This document shows positions 31,361 to 39,450 of a stretch of 64,000 bases of DNA, in pieces. A program made the translations under genes and the position numbers. The notes beneath the pieces were generated by a model. It searched no databases. It was not told where the DNA came from and saw only the letters and a program-made list of their open reading frames with translations. Source of the stretch: Mycobacterium gordonae (GTDB lineage: Bacteria > Actinomycetota > Actinomycetes > Mycobacteriales > Mycobacteriaceae); NCBI RefSeq assembly GCF_002101675.1, contig NZ_LQOY01000244.1, forward strand, positions 1 to 64,000, given 5' to 3'. Every line of letters starts with the position of its first letter. Positions within the stretch are counted from its first letter, which is position 1.

Positions 31361-34188
31361 CTGGTGGCGGTCGCGGGTTCGAGTTCCTCGTCGTCGGCGG
31401 CCGAGCGCCGCGGCCACCACAACCAGCGGTCCAGCACCACCATCATCGCCGGAAGCACGAAGGCACGGACCACCAGCGCGTTCACCAACAATCCGAGTCC
31501 GACGGTGACACCGATCTGCGCCACACTGAGCACGCTGCTGATGCCCAGCGCGAGCATCGTCAGACCGACCACGACACCACCGGCGGTGACCACCATCCCG
31601 GTCGCGGCAGAGGCGCGGATGATGCTGGTGCGCAGGCCGGCGGAGAGTTCCTCCCGGATGCGAAGCGCGAACAGGAGATTACCGCCGGAAGCTATGCCGA
31701 CCATGGACACGAACGCGATGGGCGGCACCGACCAGTGCAGGTCGTGGTGCAGCAGGCGGGTGAAAAGCAACACGCTGGCCCCGAGTGCACTCACGTAGGA
31801 GGCCAGGATCGTCGCCAGGACGATGAATCCGGCGATGGGACTTCGGAGCAGCAGCGCGGCGATGAACAGGATGACGGTCAGGGTGATCACCACCATGAGG
31901 GCCAGGTCACCGCCGACGATGTCTTGCAGGTCACGGGTGGCCGGTCCGACACCGGTGAGTTCGACGGCGGTCGCTTGCAACCCGCTGCTCTTGATGGTGT
32001 CGGTCACCGCTGCCTCGATCGAGCGGGCCCGTGCCGCGCCGTCAGCGCCCCATTCCAGCCCCTGGCCGTAGACGAACAGCCGGGTGGCATGCCCGTTCGG
32101 CGAGAAGAACTCGTCCAGCGTGGGACGCATAGCCGGATCGGTCAGGATGCGGCGGGACGCGTAGAGGTTTGCGCCGGGGCTGCCCTGGGAGACGGAGGCC
32201 AGCCGGTGCAGATAGTCCGGAAGCTCCTGGGTGGGCACCGGTCGGGGGTTGCTCAGTAACTCTCTGACCTGCGCCGCCATCCCCCGGACCTGGGCCATCT
32301 CGGTGCTCACGTCGGCCAGCACCGCAGGCAGCGGGACGCCCGGTTTCGCAGCCGCATCCACTGCGGCCTTCGCCAGCGCATCGGCCGCCTCGACCAGTTT
32401 GTTACAGCCGCCGACGACCGCGGTGGCCCACTGCACCGCCTCCTGGGCCGACGAACACACCGGGGTGGTGCGGCAGTCGCTGATCGCGCCGACGAAACTG
32501 CGCAGCGGATCGAAGATCTCGGCGACATCTCCGGCGCGGGCCCGGATCTTGTCGGTGGCCTGCTGCGTCAGCCGTACCGCCAAGCTCACGCCACCGATGG
32601 CGTATGCGCCCGCCTGGGTGCCGGACTGGATCAGGTCGAGTCCGGAACCCAGCTCACGCACCGCGGCGTCGAGGTCGGCGAACGTCGTGTCCTTGGCGGC
32701 GAGCAGGTCGGAGAACTGATCGAGCCGGTCGCCGACATTGCCCCCCGTGGCCGACAGGGACGCCTGCTTGGACACCATCCCGCTGGGATGGCTCGCCGAC
32801 TGCACCATGCGCACACCCGAGATCCCCATGATCGCCCCGGTGATCCGCCCGATGGCGGCCAGCGCGGCCGGGTTGCGCAGGTCCTCATCGGTCTCGATCG
32901 TCACGACGTCCGGCTGCACCTGGTTGGCGTCGAAGTGCTGGTTGACAACGCGGTAGCCGCGGTTGGCCTCGGTGTCGGGTGAGGTTGACGCGGTTTCATC
33001 CCAGCCGATCGGCACGCCCGGCAGACCGAGCAGCATGATGAGCACGAACACGCTGGTGGCCACCAGAATGGGTGCCGGCCAGCGCGCGACGTGGGTGCCG
33101 ACGCGCCGCCAGCGCCTCCGTAGCCGTTCCCGCTGCGGTGGCTTGACCAGGCCGGCCCGACTGGCGAGCGCTATCAGGGCCGGCGTCAAAGTGAGGCTGG
33201 CCAGGCCGACTGTGAGGACACCGATCGCGCACAGGATGCCGGTCGTGGCGAACATGCTGATTCGGGCCAGACTCAGCCATCCGACGGCGCCGAGGGGCGC
33301 CACCACGATGAGCGTCGACCCCACGATCGCCGGCGCCACGCTGCGGTACGCATCCGCCAGCGCGTCGGCGGGATCGAATCCCTTCCTGCGCTGTTCGTGG
33401 TAGCGGCCGATCAGGAATATCGCGAAGCCGGTGCCGGCTCCGACCGCCACCGCAACGGCGATGGAAAGCGAGAACAGCGAGACGCTGATCACCTGGCGCG
33501 ATGCCAGGTCAGAGATGACGGGCTTGGCGACGGTCAACCCCGACATCACCGACACCAGGGGCACCATCGCAGTGATCACGGATCGGTACAGGATGACCAG
33601 GAAGATCAGCAGAACCCCCAGCGTCACAGCCGTGATGACCTGAGTCTGGCGGTCGATCTCGGCGAACTCGTCCATGACCGTGGCACCGGCACCGGTGATG
33701 TAGACGTGCAGGCCGTCGGGAGCGTCCAGACCCGCCACAATGGTTCGCGCCGCGGTGATCGAGTCGATGGCTTCGGTCGAACCCGTCACCCCGTCCAGGC
33801 GCAGGGTCGCCGTCACCACGTGACCGTCACGGCTGACCGCGGTGTCGGCCGCGGCCGGCATCCGCCACCAGTCCGTCACGTCGTACACATGTTTTGTGTC
33901 AGCGCGCAATGCGGTGATCAGCTGGTCGTAGAACGCCCGGTCCTGATCGCCGAGCCGGCCGTCACGCTCGAGCACCAGGTACGCGACGTTGTCGGTCGGC
34001 GCCTGCGAGAAAGCCGCCGCCGACCGTTGCACCGCAAGAGAAGTCGCGGTGCCGACCGGCAGGAACGGCTGGTCGAGGTCGGCCACGACCCGCTCGAGGG
34101 GCGGGGCAAGGCTGTTGCCGGCGACCGCGGCGAAGGCCCAGACACCGACGACCAGCAACGCAAAGCGATAGATCAGGCGAGGAATCAA
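31357..34188 (-). CDS. MmpL/RND-family transporter with both Asp-Tyr pairs lost
   Basis: The 943-residue protein has the MmpL layout: TM1, a large periplasmic loop, TM2-6, a second loop (roughly 400-720) and TM7-12. The start is TTG 34188, with GAGG upstream. MmpL proteins export lipids across the inner membrane using proton flow through an Asp-Tyr pair in TM4 and one in TM10. Here the TM4 position reads VGAGTGFAIFLIGRYHEQ (Gly254-Phe255), and TM10 reads IASGGNLLFALRIREE (Gly835-Gly836). The flanking residues match well. Transport by the usual mechanism therefore looks unlikely. It is co-transcribed with the SDR gene. I infer the MmpL identity from these motifs and the overall topology. Confidence 0.87.
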   Translation of the reverse strand: MIPRLIYRFALLVVGVWAFAAVAGNSLAPPLERVVADLDQPFLPVGTATSLAVQRSAAAFSQAPTDNVAYLVLERDGRLGDQDRAFYDQLITALRADTKHVYDVTDWWRMPAAADTAVSRDGHVVTATLRLDGVTGSTEAIDSITAARTIVAGLDAPDGLHVYITGAGATVMDEFAEIDRQTQVITAVTLGVLLIFLVILYRSVITAMVPLVSVMSGLTVAKPVISDLASRQVISVSLFSLSIAVAVAVGAGTGFAIFLIGRYHEQRRKGFDPADALADAYRSVAPAIVGSTLIVVAPLGAVGWLSLARISMFATTGILCAIGVLTVGLASLTLTPALIALASRAGLVKPPQRERLRRRWRRVGTHVARWPAPILVATSVFVLIMLLGLPGVPIGWDETASTSPDTEANRGYRVVNQHFDANQVQPDVVTIETDEDLRNPAALAAIGRITGAIMGISGVRMVQSASHPSGMVSKQASLSATGGNVGDRLDQFSDLLAAKDTTFADLDAAVRELGSGLDLIQSGTQAGAYAIGGVSLAVRLTQQATDKIRARAGDVAEIFDPLRSFVGAISDCRTTPVCSSAQEAVQWATAVVGGCNKLVEAADALAKAAVDAAAKPGVPLPAVLADVSTEMAQVRGMAAQVRELLSNPRPVPTQELPDYLHRLASVSQGSPGANLYASRRILTDPAMRPTLDEFFSPNGHATRLFVYGQGLEWGADGAARARSIEAAVTDTIKSSGLQATAVELTGVGPATRDLQDIVGGDLALMVVITLTVILFIAALLLRSPIAGFIVLATILASYVSALGASVLLFTRLLHHDLHWSVPPIAFVSMVGIASGGNLLFALRIREELSAGLRTSIIRASAATGMVVTAGGVVVGLTMLALGISSVLSVAQIGVTVGLGLLVNALVVRAFVLPAMMVVLDRWLWWPRRSAADDEELEPATATR

Positions 34189-34413
34189 CGCGTAGGCCTC
34201 AGTCCCGCCAAGCGGCAGGTATCACGCAGCAGCTCCCATTCACGTGGCGTATCACCTTCTCGATTGACATCGTGATGCAACCCCCGACCGAGTCGGCTCA
34301 TTCAACCACCCCGGCCGGTGGACCGACAGCGATTTCCCGGCGCGCCGTAAACGTCGCGACCGGATGGCCAAACCGTGCCCACCTGCGTTCCTGACTCGAT
34401 AGGGTCGCCCGTC
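34189..34413. promoter_or_regulatory. Divergent promoter region with a repeated heptamer
   Basis: The gap between the MmpL gene (minus) and the membrane protein at 34414 (plus) contains two direct copies of GTATCAC at 34219-34225 and 34249-34255. They are spaced 30 bp apart, about three helical turns, which fits a binding site for a dimeric regulator. No coding frame is convincing here. Confidence 0.3.
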
Positions 34414-35484
34414 ATGGGCGTTCTGCGGTTCCTCTGGCGACGCGTACTGGCATTCGACCGTATCGGCTCCCGCATCCCGCAGCTCATCCAAGTCTGGCTG
34501 CTCGAGCTCTTCTTCGTCATGCCATTGACGTTCTTCATCGGAAAAGTCATCGACATCCACGGTGCGTTCGGCGTGCCCGGCACCGGTGAGCGGCTGGGCG
34601 GCGTGTTCTGGGGAGCACTGCTGGTCTCGCTGATCTTCGGGTTCTTGTTCGTGCGGTCCTTGGTCCGACCGCGGGTGGTGCAGGGATCGTGGACGCCCGT
34701 AGTGCACGCGGACGTGGGACCGGTGACCGTATACGGCGCCAACCGGGCCTGGACGGTGACCTATCCCTACCTCACCAGCCATCCGTCGTACGCACTGTTG
34801 CTGTTGTTGACCGCGCCGATTCCGGCGGTGATGTACGCCGCCACCCGTAATCAGGGCGACAGCACCTTCTACTTTCGCGTCAGCGGCATCGTCGGGATGG
34901 TCGTCCTTGCGGCGATGGCGATGGCACGCATTCTGTCCTGGTACGTGTTGCGACTGGGCCGCCGCCAACTCGATGAGCAGTTGCGCGGACTGCCGATCTC
35001 GCCACGGCGCCTGGGCTGGGAAATCGCATGGAAACCGGTGCTGGTGCTGGTGGTGCTGATGTATGCGATCGTCTGTATTCCCCTGGGTGTGATGTGGGCG
35101 AAAGAGCGGCGCACCATCGCGGCCCTGCCGCTCGTCACCGTCTCCGACACCGCCGGCGATTACCGGCGCGTGGAAGGGAAAGTGGCATCCGAGCCGGTCT
35201 ACTGGGCACCCCGCGGCACCGGTCGCGGCGGAAACAACTACGCGGGCGCAGGAGTTCTGGTGACGCTGCCCTCCGGAGGTGAGGCACTGCTGCTGGCCGA
35301 GTCTCTGTCGGTTCCCGACTTCAAAGGGATGATGGCGGGCGTCTCGCACGGCACTCTCAAGGCCACCGGGAAAGTGATCGACGACATCACCGCCACCCAG
35401 CGCACGTACTACGGGTTCGACGTCAACGCGTTTCCGGAGCCACCGCCGGGCGGGCGGGTCATGCTGCTGCTCTCCAGTCCCTGA
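34414..35484 (+). CDS. Integral membrane protein of unknown function
   Basis: The start is ATG 34414 (MGVLRFLWRRVLAFD). The 356-residue protein has about five membrane segments (FFVMPLTFFIGKVI, WGALLVSLIFGFLFV, YALLLLLTAPIPAV, IVGMVVLAAMAMARI, VLVLVVLMYAIVCIPLGVMWA). A soluble C-terminal domain of about 120 residues begins at VTVSDTAGDYRRVEGKV and may be an outward-facing beta-rich OB-like fold. I do not recognise a family. It is followed by a lipoprotein gene after 111 bp. Confidence 0.7.
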   Translation: MGVLRFLWRRVLAFDRIGSRIPQLIQVWLLELFFVMPLTFFIGKVIDIHGAFGVPGTGERLGGVFWGALLVSLIFGFLFVRSLVRPRVVQGSWTPVVHADVGPVTVYGANRAWTVTYPYLTSHPSYALLLLLTAPIPAVMYAATRNQGDSTFYFRVSGIVGMVVLAAMAMARILSWYVLRLGRRQLDEQLRGLPISPRRLGWEIAWKPVLVLVVLMYAIVCIPLGVMWAKERRTIAALPLVTVSDTAGDYRRVEGKVASEPVYWAPRGTGRGGNNYAGAGVLVTLPSGGEALLLAESLSVPDFKGMMAGVSHGTLKATGKVIDDITATQRTYYGFDVNAFPEPPPGGRVMLLLSSP

Positions 35485-35595
35485 CGCGACGCTCGAATTT
35501 CGGTGCTCTCGCCACCGGAAGGCCGCCGAGTGTCGTACCGTTTCGACAGGTCCTGGGCAGACCATCGGGTAACACCATCGAAGGGGGCTGCAGGG

Positions 35596-36468
35596 ATGAT
35601 CAAGCGACTCGTTGTTCTCGCGGCGTGTGGCGCGCTGATGTTCTCGGCCGGCTGCAGCGGATCGAAAGGTCAACACGCCGGCGCCGGAACGCGGGCGGCC
35701 GAGCGACCGCCGGCCACCTCGCGCACCGACCCTTCCAGCGAACCCGCACCGGCCGAAAAAATGGTCTTCCGATACGAGGAGGCCACCACCCCCGAGGCAC
35801 AGAGCGGTCGCCAATTGATGGCTGATGCAAAGGTTTTGGAGAATGTGGCCGCTCACGTCAACGACACACTGAATCTGCCGCATGAGGTGGGCGCTGTCGG
35901 CAAGCAATGCGGTGAAGCCAACGACTACTGGGATCCCAACGCCAACGAAATTCAGCTGTGCTACGAGGACATCGCGCAGAGCCAGCAGCGGTTCGCCAAT
36001 GCAGGCAACCCCAATCCGGCCGAAGCCGCGGTCGATGCCACCATTTCGGGGTTCTACCACGAACTCGGTCACGCAACGCTGAGCATCTACGAGCTCGCCT
36101 TCACCGGACGTGAGGAGGACGTCGCCGACCAGCTGTCGGCGTTCATGCTGCTGGCCCCCGGGGCCGACGGGAAGGCCTACCCCAACGGCGTCCGCATCGC
36201 CACCGACACCGCTCAGGACTGGAAGTTGAGCGCCAAGGAAGCCGGCGACGCCAACGAACTTCCGTTCTGGGACGGCCACTCGATGGACATCACCCGGATG
36301 TACAACTGGGAGTGCTGGATCTACGGGTCGGACACGACGGCCAACGCCGGCATCGTCACCTCCGGCGACTTGCCCGAGGACCGCGCCGGCAATTGTGAAG
36401 AGGAATTCCAGAACATGTCCCGGGCGTGGCAGCAGATGTTGGGGCCGCATCTGAAGAAACCCCGCTGA
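35596..36468 (+). CDS. Putative lipoprotein metallopeptidase (DUF4344-like)
   Basis: The 290-residue protein starts at ATG 35596, with a purine-rich site upstream. A signal peptide ends in FSAGC, with Cys20 as likely lipid anchor, although the lipobox is imperfect (Ser at -3). After a Pro/Ala/Ser-rich linker (21-55) the globular domain carries HELGH at 155-159, a zinc-binding HExxH motif, then GREEDVADQLSAFMLL with a likely third ligand. This pattern fits DUF4344 (putative metallopeptidases). It is probably an envelope-anchored enzyme; its substrate is unknown. Confidence 0.8.
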   Translation: MIKRLVVLAACGALMFSAGCSGSKGQHAGAGTRAAERPPATSRTDPSSEPAPAEKMVFRYEEATTPEAQSGRQLMADAKVLENVAAHVNDTLNLPHEVGAVGKQCGEANDYWDPNANEIQLCYEDIAQSQQRFANAGNPNPAEAAVDATISGFYHELGHATLSIYELAFTGREEDVADQLSAFMLLAPGADGKAYPNGVRIATDTAQDWKLSAKEAGDANELPFWDGHSMDITRMYNWECWIYGSDTTANAGIVTSGDLPEDRAGNCEEEFQNMSRAWQQMLGPHLKKPR

Positions 36469-36547
36469 ACGCGACATTCATGCACTGTTCAGGCCGTCGT
36501 GGGCCCGCGCTCGGTGGCCGCACATCCCAGACCGCTTGTCTCACGGT

Positions 36548-37648
36548 ATGCGGGTGGTTCAGGTCGCCAACTTCTACGGGCCCCGGTCCGGGGGTCTGCG
36601 AACGGCGGTCGACCGGTTGGGCGCCGAGTACTGCGCCACCGGCCACGAGGTCTTCCTGGTGGTCCCGGGACCGCGCGCCCAGCGCACCCGGCTGGACAGC
36701 GGTGTCGTGCGAATCACGGTGCCCGCCAGGCAACTTCCGTGCACCGGCGGCTACCGCGCGATCATGCCGGCGCCGGTGCGGTCGTTGTTGGCCGCGCTGA
36801 ACCCCGACGCGCTGGAGGTTTCCGACCGGCTCACTTTGCGCTGCCTGGGCCGGTGGGGGCGCGAGCACGGCGCCACCACCGTGATGATCTCGCATGAGCG
36901 CCTGGATCGCCTTGCGGGGCAGATCCTTCCGCGGCGGACCGCACAGCGATTCGCTGACTTCGCCAATCGGCGCACCGCCGCGGATTACGACACAGTGGTG
37001 TGCACCACCGAGTTCGCCCGCGAAGAGTTCGACCGCATCGGCGCGACGAACACCGTGACCGTGCCACTGGGGGTCGATTTGCGGACCTTCCACCCGCGTC
37101 GGCACAGCGCCGAACTTCGGCGTCGCTTCGCCGCGCCGGGTCAGATCCTGCTGGTGCACTGCGGTCGGCTGTCGGTGGAGAAGCGCGCCGATCGCAGCAT
37201 CGACGCGCTCGCGGCCTTGCGCGACGACGGTGTCGACGCCCGGTTGGTGGTCGTGGGTGAAGGCCCGATACGGGCCCGGCTGCAGCGTCAAGCGGCCCGT
37301 CTGCCAATCGAATTCACCGGGTTCGTCGGCGACCGTCGTATGGTTGCCGCACTGCTGGCCACCGCCGATGTGGCCCTGGCGCCGGGCCCGCATGAAACCT
37401 TCGGGCTGGCCGCCCTGGAATCCCTCGCGTGCGGCACCCCGGCCGTGGTGTCACGCACCTCAGCCCTGACCGAAATCATCACCGCGGACAGCGGGGCACT
37501 GGCCGACAACGATCCGCTGGCCTTCGCCAGTGCGGTTCGTGACCTGGTCGGCCGCCCGGAGCGTCATCGTCGCGTCTGCGCTCGGCACCGGGCCGAGGTG
37601 TTCACCTGGCAGCGATCAGCGGCGGGCATGCTGACGACCTTCGGCTAG
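36548..37648 (+). CDS. mgtA: GT4 family mannosyltransferase, MgtA-like
   Basis: The 366-residue GT-B glycosyltransferase begins MRVVQVANFYGPRSGGLRTA. It has the GT4 acceptor-side segment (VMISHERLDRLAGQILPRR) and the donor-binding block HCGRLSVEKRADRSIDALAAL. The C-terminal ETFGLAALESLACGTPAVVS is the E-x7-E region of retaining GT4 enzymes. It strongly resembles M. tuberculosis MgtA (Rv0557), an alpha-mannosyltransferase using GDP-mannose to extend a glucuronic-acid glycolipid. In M. tuberculosis mgtA lies beside menaquinone genes, which are absent here, so a paralogue or a rearranged orthologue is possible. Confidence 0.88.
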   Translation: MRVVQVANFYGPRSGGLRTAVDRLGAEYCATGHEVFLVVPGPRAQRTRLDSGVVRITVPARQLPCTGGYRAIMPAPVRSLLAALNPDALEVSDRLTLRCLGRWGREHGATTVMISHERLDRLAGQILPRRTAQRFADFANRRTAADYDTVVCTTEFAREEFDRIGATNTVTVPLGVDLRTFHPRRHSAELRRRFAAPGQILLVHCGRLSVEKRADRSIDALAALRDDGVDARLVVVGEGPIRARLQRQAARLPIEFTGFVGDRRMVAALLATADVALAPGPHETFGLAALESLACGTPAVVSRTSALTEIITADSGALADNDPLAFASAVRDLVGRPERHRRVCARHRAEVFTWQRSAAGMLTTFG

Positions 37649-37694
37649 ACCGAACCGTTCGCCCGAATTTGGTTGCGCGCCAGTACACCTGTCA

Positions 37695-38666
37695 TCAGGG
37701 TTTCTGACGCCCCGAACGGCTCAAGCGCCACTCCGGCGGGAAGTTGAGATCGTTGTCCTTGACGACGTTGTTGAGGCCCTTGCCGAAAGTGCCTTCGGTG
37801 AGGTCGACGTCGTTGTCCTGGTCGTTGGCGATGATCGGCAGCATCCCCTCGACCATCCCGGTGAGCAGACTGCCGAAGTATTCGCCCTTGTGTTGCTTGT
37901 AGAGCTCGAGGAAGGTCTTCTGCACGGCGACGGTGTCGGTCGGCCGGCACCGCGCGCAGGCCAGTGCGTACTTCGCCGTTTCCTCTTCGAGTTTGTCGCG
38001 CGGCACCACACTGTTGATAAAGCCGCATTCATACATCTCCTTGGCGCTGAAAGGCCGCCCGGTGAACAGCATTTCGGAAAATTTTCGTAGGCCCATGGTC
38101 TCGGCCCACCACCACAGGCGTGGTCCCCAGCCCACGTAGCGGAATGCCGGGTGCCCGAACAGCGCGTCGTCTGAGGAGATCACCAGGTCGGCGTCGCCGG
38201 CTTGGTAGAAGTGCCAGCCGTAGCAGTAGCCCTTTGCCTCGATGATGCTGATCTTCCGAAGTTCTTGCAGCGGGCGGTTTCCCGCGCGGGCCTTGGCATA
38301 GAAGTCGGTGACGGTGGACAGGTACCGGTAGGAACCTCCCGGCGGATACTTGACGTCGTCGTCGTTGATCGCAAGCTCGTGCAGGAGCGGCATTCCCGGG
38401 TTCTCCAGCATTCCGCGTTGTTCGGGCAGGTCTCCCCCGCTACCGAAATCCTCGCCCTCGCCGCGGATCACCACGACCTTGACCTCGTCGTCCACATTGC
38501 ACTTGTGGATCAGGTCGGCGTAGTTCTGCCGCATGCCCAGCGTGGTGGAATTCTGCGCGTCGGGACGGTCGAATGTGATGTAGGCGATCCGGTTCTTGAC
38601 GTCCTTCTCGAACTTGATGTACTGCTCGGCTTCCTTTTTCAGCTCTTCGTAGTCGTATTCAGGCAT
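37695..38666 (-). CDS. Crotonase (enoyl-CoA hydratase/isomerase) superfamily protein
   Basis: The start is ATG 38666 (MPEYDYEELKKEAEQYIKFE). This 323-residue crotonase-fold protein has IAYITFDRPDAQNS, the oxyanion region RGEGEDFGSGGDLPEQRG and KGYCYGWHFYQAGDAD. The usual catalytic glutamates are replaced by Tyr154 and Ala174. It is quite different from the other two crotonases of this window, so a third function is likely. It lies 49 bp after a TetR gene on the same strand and probably belongs to one operon with it and perhaps with the upstream alcohol dehydrogenase. Confidence 0.86.
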   Translation of the reverse strand: MPEYDYEELKKEAEQYIKFEKDVKNRIAYITFDRPDAQNSTTLGMRQNYADLIHKCNVDDEVKVVVIRGEGEDFGSGGDLPEQRGMLENPGMPLLHELAINDDDVKYPPGGSYRYLSTVTDFYAKARAGNRPLQELRKISIIEAKGYCYGWHFYQAGDADLVISSDDALFGHPAFRYVGWGPRLWWWAETMGLRKFSEMLFTGRPFSAKEMYECGFINSVVPRDKLEEETAKYALACARCRPTDTVAVQKTFLELYKQHKGEYFGSLLTGMVEGMLPIIANDQDNDVDLTEGTFGKGLNNVVKDNDLNFPPEWRLSRSGRQKP

Positions 38667-38715
38667 GTGACTCTCTCTCTGGTTGAGCAAGCTGCCCGCG
38701 ACCACGGGAAGCCCT

Positions 38716-39375
38716 TCACTGGTCCGAGTTCCCGGTCAACTGTCCCTTGCTCGGGCTTTTCAGTATGCCGCTGGCGATCGCCGCCAAGATTTTGTCGAGT
38801 TGTTCTGCGCTGTCGATGATTCGGTCGCCGTGGGCAAACCGCAACAGCAGGCCGTTGATAAAGGTCAGGGTGATGTTGCTGAGGTCATCGACGACGGCGG
38901 ACTCCAGCTCCGTTCCACGGGGCATCAGCTGCACCAGAATTTCGCGGTGCAGCTTGGTGAATGCTTCGGTGCCGTGCGCCAGAGTGGCGGCCAAGGCCGG
39001 GTCCCGGGCGGCCTGCATCGTCAGCTCATACCGCGCCCTGGTTCGGGATAGCTCTGGCTCACAACCGGATTGGATCACCACTTGCGACAACAGCGACGGC
39101 GAGCGGCGGCCCCTGCCCGCACCGGTGGGACGGGCATTGTCGGCGACCGACTGGAGGTTGGCCAGATCCAGCTCGGCCAGCCGTTCGGCCACGGCGAGCA
39201 GCAGCGCCGATCGGGTGCGGAAATAGAACGAGGTGGTCCCGTCGGGAACACCGGACTTGCGGTCGACCTTGAGATGACTCAAGCCCTTGGCCCCGTCGTC
39301 GGCCAGCAACTGAATTGCCGCGTCGCACAGCTCACGACGGCGTTCGGCCGGATTGGGCTTGCGTCGTTTGTCCAT
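38716..39375 (-). CDS. TetR family transcriptional regulator
   Basis: The 219-residue protein starts at ATG 39375, with GAGAGGGG suitably placed upstream; a TTG two codons earlier is too close. Helix-turn-helix: GLSHLKVDRKSGVPDGTTSFYF, followed by RTRSALLLAVAERLAEL. Its C-terminal ligand domain is unassigned. It lies between the iron alcohol dehydrogenase and the crotonase, all on the minus strand, and a near-palindrome just upstream (39404-39426) suggests autoregulation. Confidence 0.87.
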   Translation of the reverse strand: MDKRRKPNPAERRRELCDAAIQLLADDGAKGLSHLKVDRKSGVPDGTTSFYFRTRSALLLAVAERLAELDLANLQSVADNARPTGAGRGRRSPSLLSQVVIQSGCEPELSRTRARYELTMQAARDPALAATLAHGTEAFTKLHREILVQLMPRGTELESAVVDDLSNITLTFINGLLLRFAHGDRIIDSAEQLDKILAAIASGILKSPSKGQLTGNSDQ

Positions 39376-39403
39376 CGTCAACCCCTCTCGGGTATCGACG
39401 CAG

Positions 39404-39426
39404 ACATTACTCTATATGTGTAGTGT
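39404..39426. promoter_or_regulatory. Candidate operator upstream of the TetR gene
   Basis: ACATTAC (39404-39410) and GTAGTGT (39420-39426) form an imperfect inverted repeat with one mismatch around an AT-rich 9-bp centre (TCTATATGT). It lies in the 75-bp gap upstream of the TetR gene and is the most AT-rich stretch nearby, so it may overlap a promoter. Confidence 0.45.
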
Positions 39427-39450
39427 CGGGCTACCCATCGCAATCGACGA

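Noticed and set aside
34252..36477. 741-codon minus-strand frame across the membrane protein and lipoprotein genes
   Set aside because: The plus strand has two proteins with clear membrane, signal and zinc motifs; the minus frame is His/Gln/Arg-rich shadow sequence.
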